Assembly: GCA_021776415.1 (NCBI GenBank)
Contig: JAJFFY010000007.1
Span: 153,881 to 217,880, forward strand
Source: Hyphococcus sp.
GTDB lineage: Bacteria; Pseudomonadota; Alphaproteobacteria; Caulobacterales; Parvularculaceae
Reading direction: 5' to 3'
Length of the DNA stretch: 64,000 nucleotides
The notes below the pieces were generated by a model. It was not told where the DNA came from. It searched no databases and saw only the letters and a list, made by a program, of their open reading frames with translations. A program made the position numbers and the translations under genes. Positions 18,191-26,656 of this stretch are shown here, piece by piece; the stretch's first letter is position 1, and the number at the start of each line of letters is the position of its first letter.

Positions 18191-19975
18191 ATGACCGAAT
18201 ACGCCGCCCCGCTCAAAGACATGCAGTTTGTTCTGAACGATGTTTTGGAGATTTCGAAATATTCAAATTTGCCAGGTTTTTCAGAGATTTCCGACGATCT
18301 TGTTGAGGCGATCCTTGAAGAGGGCGGCAAGCTGGCGGCGAATGTTCTCCACCCCATTAATCAGTCCGGCGACAAGGAAGGCTGCATCCGCCATGACGAC
18401 GCTTCGGTGACCACGCCGAAGGGCTTTAAAGAGGCCTACGAGGCCTACAAAGAAGGCGGCTGGCAGGGGCTGGCCTTCGATCCTGTATATGGCGGGCAGG
18501 GGTTGCCTTATATTATTGGCGTTGCTGTCGGCGAAATGGTCTCTGCGGCGAATATGGCGTTCGGGATGTATCCCGGTCTGGCGCGCGGCGCCGCCGAAGC
18601 CATCTACGCCCATGGCACAGATGAGCAGAAACAAAAATATCTGCCGAGCATGATGTCCTGCGAGTGGGGAGGGACCATGAACCTCACCGAGCCCCATTGC
18701 GGCACCGATCTCGGGCTGTTGCGCACCAAGGCGGTCCCGCAAGAGGGCGGCGCTTATAAAATTTCCGGGTCCAAGATTTTCATCTCCGCCGGCGAGCAAG
18801 ACCTCACCAATAACATTATTCATCTGGTGCTGGCGCGGATTGAAGGCGCGCCGGACGGGGTGAAGGGGATTTCGTTGTTTATCGTGCCGAAATTCCACAT
18901 CAATGATGATGGCTCGCTGGGCGATCGCAACGGCGTTGCTTGCGGCTCGATTGAAGAAAAGATGGGCATCCACGCCAACTCCACCTGCACGATGAATTTT
19001 GACGATGCGACCGGCTATCTTCTCGGCGAGGAGAACAAGGGCCTCAAAGCCATGTTCACGATGATGAACGAGGCGCGGCTCGGCGTTGGCATGCAGGGCA
19101 TGGCGATTTCGGAGGTCTCCTATCAGAACGGCGCGGCCTACGCCAAGGACCGGCTGCAAGGCCGGGCGCTGACCGGGCCGGCCGAGCCTGACAAGCCCGC
19201 CGATCCGATCATTGTTCATCCCGATGTACGGCGTATGCTGATGGATCAGCGCGCCTTCACCGAGGGCGCGCGCGCCTGGATGTACTGGACGGCGCTGCAT
19301 GGCGATCTGCACAAAAAATCTGAAGACGAGGCGACGCGCCAAAAGGCTGACGATTTTATGGGCCTGATGACGCCGATCTTGAAATCTTACCTCACCGATA
19401 AAGGCTATGCACACGCCACCAATGCTCAGCAGGTGCTTGGCGGTCATGGCTATATTGCCGAATGGGGCATGGAGCAGTTTGTCCGCGATGCGCGCATCGC
19501 CATGATCTATGAAGGCGCCAACGGCATTCAGGCGCTCGACCTTGTCGGTCGTAAGCTGATGAAAGACGGCGGCCGCGCCTGGCAGTCTTATTTCGCTGAG
19601 ATCGATGAGTTCATCGGCGATAATCAGGGCAATGAAGAACTTAAACCTTTCCTTGACGGCCTGGCGACAACCAAAGCCCAAACGTTGGAAGCGACCCAGT
19701 GGATGGGCGCTAATGCGATGCAGGATTTCAACAATGCCGGCGCCGCGTCGATGGATTACCTCAACCTCTTTGCGCTCACCTGCCTGGCCTTCGCCTGGGC
19801 GCAAATGGCCAAAGCGGCGATCGAGAAACAATCTGCGGATGATGATTTTTACAAAAACAAACTCATCACCGGGCGCTATTTTGTCGAGCGGATGCTGCCG
19901 GACGCTGGCGCGCATCTTGAAAAAATCAAGGCTGGCGGGGCGGCGACCATGGCGCTTCCGGCGGAAGCGTTTTAG
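18191..19975 (+). CDS. Acyl-CoA dehydrogenase with DmdC-type C-terminal domain
   Basis: 594 residues, longer than ordinary acyl-CoA dehydrogenases (about 390) because of an extra C-terminal domain, as in 3-methylmercaptopropionyl-CoA dehydrogenase (DmdC) and long-chain relatives. The FAD-site motif MNLTEPHCGTDLG and the VLGGHGYIAEWGMEQF stretch are present. The likely catalytic base is Glu441 in MIYEGANGIQALDLVGRK, the position used by DmdC-like enzymes. The substrate may be a fatty acyl-CoA or a DMSP-derived thioester; DmdB, DmdD and other DMSP genes are absent here, so I do not give it a symbol. A strong terminator follows. Confidence 0.88.
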   Translation: MTEYAAPLKDMQFVLNDVLEISKYSNLPGFSEISDDLVEAILEEGGKLAANVLHPINQSGDKEGCIRHDDASVTTPKGFKEAYEAYKEGGWQGLAFDPVYGGQGLPYIIGVAVGEMVSAANMAFGMYPGLARGAAEAIYAHGTDEQKQKYLPSMMSCEWGGTMNLTEPHCGTDLGLLRTKAVPQEGGAYKISGSKIFISAGEQDLTNNIIHLVLARIEGAPDGVKGISLFIVPKFHINDDGSLGDRNGVACGSIEEKMGIHANSTCTMNFDDATGYLLGEENKGLKAMFTMMNEARLGVGMQGMAISEVSYQNGAAYAKDRLQGRALTGPAEPDKPADPIIVHPDVRRMLMDQRAFTEGARAWMYWTALHGDLHKKSEDEATRQKADDFMGLMTPILKSYLTDKGYAHATNAQQVLGGHGYIAEWGMEQFVRDARIAMIYEGANGIQALDLVGRKLMKDGGRAWQSYFAEIDEFIGDNQGNEELKPFLDGLATTKAQTLEATQWMGANAMQDFNNAGAASMDYLNLFALTCLAFAWAQMAKAAIEKQSADDDFYKNKLITGRYFVERMLPDAGAHLEKIKAGGAATMALPAEAF

Positions 19976-20005
19976 GCCTTCGGGCGTAATCATAAAGACT
20001 ATTAA

Positions 20006-20033
20006 GGCGGCGCAGCAATGCGCCGCCTTTTTT
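20006..20033 (+). terminator. Rho-independent terminator after acyl-CoA dehydrogenase
   Basis: GGCGGCGCA (20006-20014), loop GCAA, TGCGCCGCC (20019-20027), then six Ts. This is a perfect nine-base stem located 31 bases after the stop codon. Confidence 0.9.
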
Positions 20034-20131
20034 CTTATCGACAAACTGTTTGTTCTGGCTGCGCGAGCGGGCTAGGGTCTGATACCAAGCAGCTAGCTAA
20101 ATAAAACAAAATTCAAATCAGGGGTATTTCA

Positions 20132-21988
20132 ATGCGAAATTTATTCTTGGCGCTGATGGGCGCTACCACGCTAACTGCTTGCGGACAGCAAGCATCTACG
20201 CCAACAGAACCAGCGCAGATTGCGGAGCCAAGCGCTGAGGCGATCACAGCGGAAACGGCCCGGCTTAATGAATGGTTTGCCGCGCGGTGGGAGGAAGAGC
20301 TTGATTTTTCGCCGGTCACCAAAACGTTTCTGGGCCGCAAGGACGACAATGACAAAATCGACGACTTGTCAGAGGCTGCTGAGGACGTACAGCTCGCCTG
20401 GCGCCGCGAAAATGGTCGGGCGCTGAAAGAAAGCTTTGACTACGCGCTGCTTACGCCTGAGGCGAAAACTTCCTACGATATTTGGCTTTATCAATTGGCG
20501 CAGACTGAGGCGTCCTACCCGTTTCGCCGGCGCGGTTATGTCTTCCACCAGATGCGTGGCGTGCATTCTTTCTTGCCAAACTTCCTGATCAACTTTCACA
20601 AAGTTGAGACCGCCGACGATATGCGCGCTTATATTACACGTATCAGCGGCGCCGCCCGGGCGTTGGGCCAGGCGCTAGAACGTGCGAAGCTGGCGGCGGC
20701 GGAGGGCGTGCATGCGCCAGATTTTGCTTATGACGGTGTCTTGAAGCAATCGCGTGCGCTGATTGCCGGCGCCCCGTTTGAGGGTGAGGGGGAGGCGCCG
20801 CTCTGGGCGGACGCAAACTCCAAGATTGATGCGCTGATTGAATCCGGCGCCGTCAATGAAGAAGAGGCAAGCGACTTGCGCGCGGCGGCGCGCACCGCGC
20901 TGATCGATGCGTTTAAACCTGCCTACGATGCGCTGATCGCCTGGGTTGAAGACGAAAAGCCGAATGCACCGGAGACATCTACGGGCGTCGGTTCGCTTCC
21001 TGACGGCGAGGCCTATTACACCGAGCGCCTGGCCTTTGCGACAACGACGGATATGACGCCGGATGAGGTGCATGCGCTCGGGCTTGCAGAGGTTGCGCGG
21101 ATCAAGGGCGATATGGAGACGCTCAAAACCACGGTCGGCTTTGACGGGACGCTTGATGAATTCTTCAGCTTCGTTCGTGAAGACGAGCAGTTTTACTACC
21201 CAAATACCGATGAAGGGCGAGACGCCTATCTGCAATCGGCGCGTGACCATCTTGCTTTTATCAATGAGCGGCTGCCCGAAAAATTCGGCCTGTTGCCGAA
21301 AGCGGATCTAATTGTGAAACGCGTCGAAGCGTTTCGCGAACGTGACGGCGGCGCTCAGCATTATTTCCCCGGGACGCCGGATGGCTCGCGGCCCGGTACT
21401 TTTTATGCGCATCTTTCCGACATGAGCGCGATGCCGATCCCGCAGCTTGAGGTTATCGCCTATCATGAGGGCAACCCTGGCCACCACATGCAAAATTCGA
21501 TTGCACAGGAAGTCGAAGGCCTGCCGGAATTTCGCAACCAGGCGGGCTTTACCGCCTATGGCGAAGGCTGGGCGCTTTATTCAGAAATACTTGCCAAGGA
21601 GATGGGCGCCTATGACGATCCTTATTCCGACTTTGGTCGCATGACGACGGAAATCTGGCGAGCGATCCGACTTGTTGTGGACACCGGGCTGCACGCCAAA
21701 GGCTGGACGCAAGAACAGGCGGTGGAATATTTCATCTCGAATTCTCCGGCCGCCGAAGGCCAGATCCGCTCCGAAGTGCGGCGCTATATAGTGATGCCCG
21801 GCCAGGCGACGTCTTACAAAATTGGCATGCTGAAAATTCTTGAGCTGCGCGAGAAAGCCAAGACCGCGCTCGGTGATGAATTTGATATTCGCGGCTTCCA
21901 CGACACAGTGCTCGGCGGCGGCGCCTTGCCGTTGTCGGTATTGGAGCGACGTGTCGATGAGTGGATCGCGGTGCAACAAGCGTCCTGA
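20132..21988 (+). CDS. DUF885 family lipoprotein (putative metallopeptidase)
   Basis: 618 residues. The N-terminus MRNLFLALMGATTLTACGQQ has a lipobox with Cys17 as the lipidated residue, so the mature protein should be anchored to a membrane facing the periplasm. The body matches the DUF885 family. It carries the motif YHEGNPGHHMQ with His445, Glu446 and His451/His452, a zinc-metallopeptidase-like arrangement, followed by the AYGEGWALYSE segment. Members are thought to be peptidases, but substrates are not known. It is a single gene between a terminator and a dispersed repeat. Confidence 0.88.
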   Translation: MRNLFLALMGATTLTACGQQASTPTEPAQIAEPSAEAITAETARLNEWFAARWEEELDFSPVTKTFLGRKDDNDKIDDLSEAAEDVQLAWRRENGRALKESFDYALLTPEAKTSYDIWLYQLAQTEASYPFRRRGYVFHQMRGVHSFLPNFLINFHKVETADDMRAYITRISGAARALGQALERAKLAAAEGVHAPDFAYDGVLKQSRALIAGAPFEGEGEAPLWADANSKIDALIESGAVNEEEASDLRAAARTALIDAFKPAYDALIAWVEDEKPNAPETSTGVGSLPDGEAYYTERLAFATTTDMTPDEVHALGLAEVARIKGDMETLKTTVGFDGTLDEFFSFVREDEQFYYPNTDEGRDAYLQSARDHLAFINERLPEKFGLLPKADLIVKRVEAFRERDGGAQHYFPGTPDGSRPGTFYAHLSDMSAMPIPQLEVIAYHEGNPGHHMQNSIAQEVEGLPEFRNQAGFTAYGEGWALYSEILAKEMGAYDDPYSDFGRMTTEIWRAIRLVVDTGLHAKGWTQEQAVEYFISNSPAAEGQIRSEVRRYIVMPGQATSYKIGMLKILELREKAKTALGDEFDIRGFHDTVLGGGALPLSVLERRVDEWIAVQQAS

Positions 21989-22000
21989 CGCTGGGCCTGT

Positions 22001-22151
22001 CTAGAGCGTTGGGCGATTAATAGGAATCGCCCAACGCTCTAGATTCTTTGTTGTGCGCCGGCCTGCTCGCAAAGGCGCGCTGATAATAATCAGACCGCTT
22101 TCGCGGTCGGGTACGAAAAATCGGTTTCCACTTTTCCGCCCGGCGCTCTAG
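22001..22151 (+). repeat. Composite palindromic repeat, copy 3 (full length)
   Basis: The most complete copy, 151 bases. It starts with a 42-base hairpin (CTAGAGCGTTGGGCGATT at 22001-22018 against AATCGCCCAACGCTCTAG at 22025-22042). Then come ATTCTTTG, GCGCCGGCC, GGCGCGC, an ATAAT spacer, the mini-hairpin GACCGC-TTTC-GCGGTC (22093-22108), the block ACGAAAAATCGGTTTCCAC with TTTTCCGCCCGGCGCT, and a closing CTAG. The closing CTAG provides the stop codon of the acetyltransferase gene on the minus strand. Confidence 0.9.
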
Positions 22152-22600
22152 TCGGTAGGAGTGATAGTTTTTGCCGGCACGCCGACAGCGGTGCAGTTTG
22201 CAGGCACATCTTTTAAGACGACGGCGTTGGCGCCAATGCGAGCACCTTTGCCAACCTGAATTCGTCCGAGCACTTTAGCGCCCGCACCGATATAGACACC
22301 GCGTTTGATATTTGCCGCACCATCCCCCGTCTGACCGATAGTGACCTGCTGCATAATCAGGCAATCATCTTCGATGATTGCCTCTTGGTGAATGACAATT
22401 CCATTTAGATGAGGCATTCTTACGCTGACTGCAATCACAGCGTCACGATGGATATCGGATGCTGTCAATGTGCTCCACATAATATGCTGAACTTTGTGGT
22501 AGTGGTTGCGCAACTTATTGAAAACACCAGAGTGATTTTTAGTTTTGCGATACGCGGCGAGGTTCCTCAATAGTTTCGCATCGGCATTTCTCCAAAACAT
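22148..22600 (-). CDS. Hexapeptide-repeat acyltransferase, serine acetyltransferase-like
   Basis: 150 residues. After a helical N-terminus (to about residue 45) the rest is left-handed beta-helix, with hexapeptide repeats such as VIHQEAIIEDDCLI, GVYIGAGAKVLGRI and ARIGANAVVLKDVPA, ending in the VGVPAKTI loop typical of serine O-acetyltransferases. It is shorter than CysE (about 250), lacking most of the N-terminal helical domain. It resembles small transferases used in surface-sugar or lipid A-type modification. The TAG stop codon is the edge of a dispersed repeat. It lies 21 bases after the DUF535 gene and is probably co-transcribed. Confidence 0.8.
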   Translation of the reverse strand: MFWRNADAKLLRNLAAYRKTKNHSGVFNKLRNHYHKVQHIMWSTLTASDIHRDAVIAVSVRMPHLNGIVIHQEAIIEDDCLIMQQVTIGQTGDGAANIKRGVYIGAGAKVLGRIQVGKGARIGANAVVLKDVPANCTAVGVPAKTITPTD

Positions 22601-22621
22601 TATTTTTTTGTTCCTTACGCG

Positions 22622-23542
22622 TCATGTGTCAGCAAACCAGACCGGTGTCAGGGCTGGTAAATCATCTTGCAGGCGTTCGCCAATGGCGTCCAGAAACTCA
22701 TACCTTTTGCGATACATTGAGCGTTTTTTCGGTTTGATGTCGGCAAGGTCGCGGCGGCTTATTTCCCGACTCAGCTCAAAAGTCTGTTGGTCCACGATTA
22801 CGCCGCCGCGGTCCAGCCAGATTTCATCGTAATTGGTCGAAAAATCTGTCTTGTTCTTGAAATAGGCGTGGCGATGATGCCGGTAGGCGTCCGCAACGGC
22901 GAGAATGCGCTCAACGCCGGCAGCCTGGCAGACCATGCGAAAAATTTCGATCAGGAAGTCCCGCGGGCGAATACCAAAGAGTTTTTTTGTCAGATCGCGG
23001 TAAGTCGCTAAAATATCCTCTCGGTTGCGCCCTTGTATGGCGCCAATATAGGCGGTTATGGCGCCGTCTTCTTCCTTGAAGAACGAAAATGCGAGTGAGA
23101 ACGCTCGAAAATCGTTGATGAATATATTCACAACCAGCATGCCTTCGCGCATGAACCATTTGGGCTGGTCAAGAACAACTTTGAAGCCGGGCAAAATGTC
23201 TTCGAGATCGAGCAGGATTAGGCGTTTGTCGGCGCTGAAGGTAAAGGGTGCGCCCAGCGCGTCGATAATTTTTGTATGGTCAATAATTCGCGCCCAGCGC
23301 TCGCGCGGTGTCCATGCGGCGTTTTGATATGGCCAAATGAATGCGCCGAACATTTCCGGGCGTTCGGTTAGCAGCGTTGATAGGCTTGAGCGTGTATCAG
23401 CTTGCCGAATTTCCGCAACAATTTCGGGTGCGTTCCATGCAGAGAGGAATAGTCGCAGGCGTGTTTTCCATCCCGCAATGCTATTTTCACCAGCGGCCCC
23501 TTGTGACGCTGACCACAGCCATTTGGTCGTTTCAATATTCAT
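22622..23542 (-). CDS. DUF535 (VirK/YbjX family) protein
   Basis: 306 residues. The sequence contains the DUF535 pattern: GAFIWPYQNAAW, a beta-rich centre, AYIGAIQGRNREDILATYRDLTKKLFGIRPRDFLIE (about residues 190-225) and the late HAYFKNKTDFSTNYDEIW motif. VirK/YbjX proteins are linked to surface properties and antimicrobial-peptide resistance in enterobacteria, without a known biochemical activity. Here it is followed by an acetyltransferase gene on the same strand, consistent with a role in modifying surface glycans or lipids. That link is inference. Confidence 0.8.
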   Translation of the reverse strand: MNIETTKWLWSASQGAAGENSIAGWKTRLRLFLSAWNAPEIVAEIRQADTRSSLSTLLTERPEMFGAFIWPYQNAAWTPRERWARIIDHTKIIDALGAPFTFSADKRLILLDLEDILPGFKVVLDQPKWFMREGMLVVNIFINDFRAFSLAFSFFKEEDGAITAYIGAIQGRNREDILATYRDLTKKLFGIRPRDFLIEIFRMVCQAAGVERILAVADAYRHHRHAYFKNKTDFSTNYDEIWLDRGGVIVDQQTFELSREISRRDLADIKPKKRSMYRKRYEFLDAIGERLQDDLPALTPVWFADT

Positions 23543-23646
23543 AGCATGGTCCTAGCGGCCGGGCAGAAGTCGGACTAGTGTGCAGCGCGCATATTATTGG
23601 CGCAGTTGTCAATAATTGATGCATATTTGAGCTGAAAACGCTTTCA

Positions 23647-24060
23647 TCATCGTTTGATCGGGATGTTAGCAGGATTGAGTTTTTTAAGCTCGCATTCCCA
23701 GACGGTAATGACGCGCCAGCCGAGTTTTTTGAGCGCGGCTGTATTCTTCTTGTCGCGCGCCTTGTTGCGGGCGATTTTCTCCGTCCAGTAGGCGGTGTTG
23801 GTTTTAGGAACGCGCTTGCCCCGCTTGCAACTGTGACCATGCCAGAAGCATCCGTGGACGAATATAACAGCGCGGTGTTTTGGAAAGACCAGGTCCGGTT
23901 TTCCGGGCAGGGTTTTGACATTGAGCCGGTAGCGATAGCCGAGCGCGTGCAGCGCCTTCCTGACGGCGATTTCGGGTTTTGTGTCCGTGGACTTCACCGC
24001 CCGCATCACCGCCGAGCGCTTTTCAGGAGAAAAAACGTCGGTGCGGGGCTTGGCGGTCAC
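23647..24060 (-). CDS. vsr: Very short patch repair (Vsr) endonuclease
   Basis: 137 residues, the normal Vsr length. It shows the family layout: KSTDTKPEIAVRKALHALGYRYRL, the catalytic Asp56 in LPGKPDLVF, and FVHGCFWHGHSC (His69, Cys71, His74, His76), which forms the zinc-bound nickase core. Vsr nicks at T:G mismatches made when 5-methylcytosine deaminates. It begins with GTG at 24060, overlapping the methyltransferase stop by four bases (GTGA), so both are made together. That is the usual pairing with a C5 methyltransferase. Confidence 0.93.
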   Translation of the reverse strand: MTAKPRTDVFSPEKRSAVMRAVKSTDTKPEIAVRKALHALGYRYRLNVKTLPGKPDLVFPKHRAVIFVHGCFWHGHSCKRGKRVPKTNTAYWTEKIARNKARDKKNTAALKKLGWRVITVWECELKKLNPANIPIKR

Positions 24061-25190
24061 GCGGCCTTGATTGCGCGTATGAGCAATGCAGGCTCGAAGA
24101 TATTCTCACCCAGCCATTGCACCAGCGGCGCGCACACTCCGTCGCCGCACAGTTTGAGCGCTGCGGTTGTGCTTTCCGGGAGGATATAATCTTCCCGCAG
24201 CCCCATCAGTCGCGCCGCCTCTCGCGGGCTCATCAACCGGGTGCGGACTTTGCCGCCCTCAATCGCAATAACGATCTGGCGTGAGGAGCCGCCTGCCGGC
24301 GTGCGCAAGCATCCAGCGAGGCCGTCAAACCGCGCCTCAAAACGCTGAACGCTGTTGCCGTTCTCTGCGCGCGTGCGACGGAAACCGGCGCCGGCGCGGC
24401 GGGCGCCGTTTCGCATGATTGCCTCAATGCGTGCGCGTTGCGATGCGCTCATCATGTCGACAAGGGCTTTGGTTTGCTCTGGCGGATGCCAATCCGCGGC
24501 GTTCCAGTCGATGATATCGCCAAGGCGGATGTTTCTACGCGGCCCCGGCTGCGGCGCGAGCCACAGCCATTGCGCCCGCGCCTCTGGCGGCAAATGATCG
24601 AGGGCTGAGATCAACGCCGGCGGCGCCAATTTTTCTGACGTTGGTGTTTTGGCAGTGGCCGGTGCGGCCGCGGGCCCGAAGCCGAGGATAAACAGGCGCG
24701 GCCGCGATTGCGGCGTGAAGGCGCGCGCATCGAGAACTATCGCGGTGACCCTATAATCGAGCGCCGCCAGACACTCGACCACGACGGCAAAGTCGCGACC
24801 GCCATTCGACGTCATCAGCCCGGCGACATTTTCAAGGGCGACAATGTGGGGCGCCCGCCCGGCTGTGTGGAGTTGTTCAACCAGACGCCGGAAGCCGAAA
24901 AATGCGCCGCTGCGTTTTGCATGAATGCCGCCGCGCGCGCCGGCCAGCGACAGATCCTGGCACGGGAAAGAGCCCCATATCAGATCAGCGCGCTCGCCCG
25001 GCAGGTCGTTGAGGTTGAGAGCGGCGATATCGGCTTCGATCAGGTCATTGTCGCCGAAATTGGCGCGATAGGCGGCGCATTTTTGCGGGTCGAAATCATT
25101 GGCCAGCAAACACCGCCACGAATCACCAAGGCCCAAACGGGCCATACCGCCGCCGGCAAAGAATTCGAGGAATGAAAACTGCTGCATCAT
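24057..25190 (-). CDS. DNA (cytosine-5) methyltransferase
   Basis: 377 residues. Motif I is FFAGGGMARLGLG (residues 10-22). Motif IV is GSFPCQDLS with catalytic Cys77. Motif VI is ALENVAG near residue 116. Motif VIII is in the SRPRLFILGF region, and motif X-like sequence SPREAARLMGLREDYIL lies near the C-terminus. The target-recognition region lies between about residues 190 and 300; its recognition sequence cannot be deduced. It is paired with vsr, and no restriction endonuclease gene is seen within 10 kb on either side. It is therefore either an orphan enzyme or the relic of a restriction-modification system. Confidence 0.92.
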   Translation of the reverse strand: MMQQFSFLEFFAGGGMARLGLGDSWRCLLANDFDPQKCAAYRANFGDNDLIEADIAALNLNDLPGERADLIWGSFPCQDLSLAGARGGIHAKRSGAFFGFRRLVEQLHTAGRAPHIVALENVAGLMTSNGGRDFAVVVECLAALDYRVTAIVLDARAFTPQSRPRLFILGFGPAAAPATAKTPTSEKLAPPALISALDHLPPEARAQWLWLAPQPGPRRNIRLGDIIDWNAADWHPPEQTKALVDMMSASQRARIEAIMRNGARRAGAGFRRTRAENGNSVQRFEARFDGLAGCLRTPAGGSSRQIVIAIEGGKVRTRLMSPREAARLMGLREDYILPESTTAALKLCGDGVCAPLVQWLGENIFEPALLIRAIKAA

Positions 25191-25405
25191 GATTGTGATG
25201 TTATCGCGCTTTGCCGCATTTCCGCCTCATTTGTCCGCATACGTATGGCATCGGCCTCATTAGCGTCACAATCGCCATGTTTTCGCCGTTTTTCAAGCCA
25301 TTATATCGCAGTTTCTTGATCGTAGACGGATTGACGCTGCGCGTTTCATATCGCAAATTGTCATCGGGCGCTAAGGGGGCTCGCTGGACGAATAAGGAGA
25401 AGCGA

Positions 25406-26497
25406 ATGCCCTTGATGGATATCAAACAAGTAGGCTGCGTGGCAGCGTCAATGTTGGCTTTCGCCATTTTGGCTGGGCCGGCGCAGGCGGCGGGCAGTCA
25501 GACGCAAGGCGCTGACATAATTAAGCCGTTTCAAATAGCGGTGAATGAACAACGCGAGCCGCGGAAAGCCGATCACCAAGGTTACCGTGGCGAGGACCGT
25601 AGTGGCGGCGACCGCGCAAGGCGTAATAAAGACGCAAAGCGCAAGGCTCAAAAACAAGAGTCTCGTCGCTCATCGGAACAACGGAGCAGTCGCCAGCGCA
25701 ACGCTGCACGCACGCAGGAAACCCGTGATAGCCGCCGCGCCAACCATCGCAGCGACCGTCGCAGCGATACTCGCCGCAGCGACACTCGGCGCAGTGATCG
25801 CCGCAGTGACACCCAACGCAGCAACAATCATCGCAGCGATCGCCGTAGCGATACTCGCCGCAGCAACAACCATCGCAGTGATCGCCGCAGGGACACCCAA
25901 CGCAGCAACAATCATCGCAGCGACCGTCGTAGCGATACTCGCCGCAGCAATAATCATCGCAGTGATCGCCGCAGTGATCGCCGCAGCAACAATCATCGCA
26001 GTGATCGCCGCAGGGATACTCACCGCAGCAACAATCACCGCAGCAACAATCATCGCAGCGACCGCCGCCGCGACACCCACCGCAGCAACAACCATCGCAG
26101 CGATCGCCGCCGCGACCACCGCCGCGCCGATCGGCGCAGCTCCCACCGTCGCTCCGATCACCGCCGGAGCCATTACGGCAGCGGCCACTACAGCCATCCG
26201 GCGGCATACTCCGGGCGTCACTACCGGCACGGTTACGGGCCGAGCCGCGGGCACGGGTATTACTGCTCGTTTCATAACCTGTTTCACTATAATTCCGGCT
26301 ATGATCCGCTCGGCTGGCTGTTTGTGAGCTTTGGCTATGACCGCTATTCGTCGCGTTATCTCGACGACTGCGATGTGGTCTCGCAAACCTTCTATCGCCG
26401 TGGTCGACGCTATGAGGAAGTTGCGCTGCTTTGCTACGACTCATATGGCTACGGCTATATCAAGCGTGGCAGCCGCCAGGTCTATCGCACCTACTAA
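25406..26497 (+). CDS. Secreted Arg/Ser/Asp repeat protein
   Basis: 363 residues from ATG at 25406, preceded by AAGGAGA. Signal peptide: about residues 1-31, ending GPAQA-A. Residues of about 105-255 are a low-complexity array built on RRSDTRRS and [10 protein letters not shown] units (often 14 residues / 42 bases), extremely basic and rich in Ser, Asp and Asn. A Gly/His/Tyr-rich stretch follows, then a Cys-containing C-terminal domain ([15 protein letters not shown] onward) that is not repetitive. I know no family for it. The array resembles charged-repeat proteins that bind polyanions. Two other frames stay open through the array only because it lacks stop codons. A strong terminator follows. 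Confidence 0.78.
   Translation: MPLMDIKQVGCVAASMLAFAILAGPAQAAGSQTQGADIIKPFQIAVNEQREPRKADHQGYRGEDRSGGDRARRNKDAKRKAQKQESRRSSEQRSSRQRNAARTQETRDSRRANHRSDRRSDTRRSDTRRSDRRSDTQRSNNHRSDRRSDTRRSNNHRSDRRRDTQRSNNHRSDRRSDTRRSNNHRSDRRSDRRSNNHRSDRRRDTHRSNNHRSNNHRSDRRRDTHRSNNHRSDRRRDHRRADRRSSHRRSDHRRSHYGSGHYSHPAAYSGRHYRHGYGPSRGHGYYCSFHNLFHYNSGYDPLGWLFVSFGYDRYSSRYLDDCDVVSQTFYRRGRRYEEVALLCYDSYGYGYIKRGSRQVYRTY
25730..26170 (+). repeat. Degenerate tandem repeat inside the secreted protein gene
   Basis: Tandem CGCAGCRAYCRYCGC-like units encode RSDRR/NNHRS blocks. Many copies differ only by synonymous or near-synonymous changes, and blocks of about 42 bases recur, which points to expansion by slippage or unequal exchange. 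Copy number is likely to vary between strains. Confidence 0.8.
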
Positions 26498-26521
26498 CAC
26501 TGGCTTGTCTTAACGGTTTTT

Positions 26522-26549
26522 GCCGGGCGCACACTGCGCCCGGCTTTTT
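26522..26549 (+). terminator. Rho-independent terminator after repeat protein
   Basis: GCCGGGCGC (26522-26530), loop ACACT, GCGCCCGGC (26536-26544), then five Ts: a perfect nine-base stem, 24 bases after the stop codon. Confidence 0.9.
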
Positions 26550-26656
26550 CCACAGCTGCTTTTCGCCAAGGCGCGCTGTTTTGCACCTAGCCCCGAGATT
26601 GACGATTACCCCCGACTCCGGCGAGAGTACGCCCTTCAGCTGGGCACCCGAAAAGT

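Noticed and set aside
18191..19975. Naming the long acyl-CoA dehydrogenase dmdC
   Set aside because: The family also contains fatty acyl-CoA dehydrogenases, and no other DMSP pathway gene is in the window.
18281..20044. 587-codon minus-strand frame opposite the acyl-CoA dehydrogenase
   Set aside because: It mirrors the coding strand's codon pattern, has no domain likeness and crosses the terminator; a shadow frame.
25521..26444. Cys/Asp-rich 307-codon frame on the minus strand and an Ala/Ile-rich 260-codon frame on the plus strand over the repeat array
   Set aside because: Both exist only because the repeat lacks stop codons in any frame. They have no ribosome binding sites, and the signal peptide, ribosome binding site and terminator all fit the third frame.
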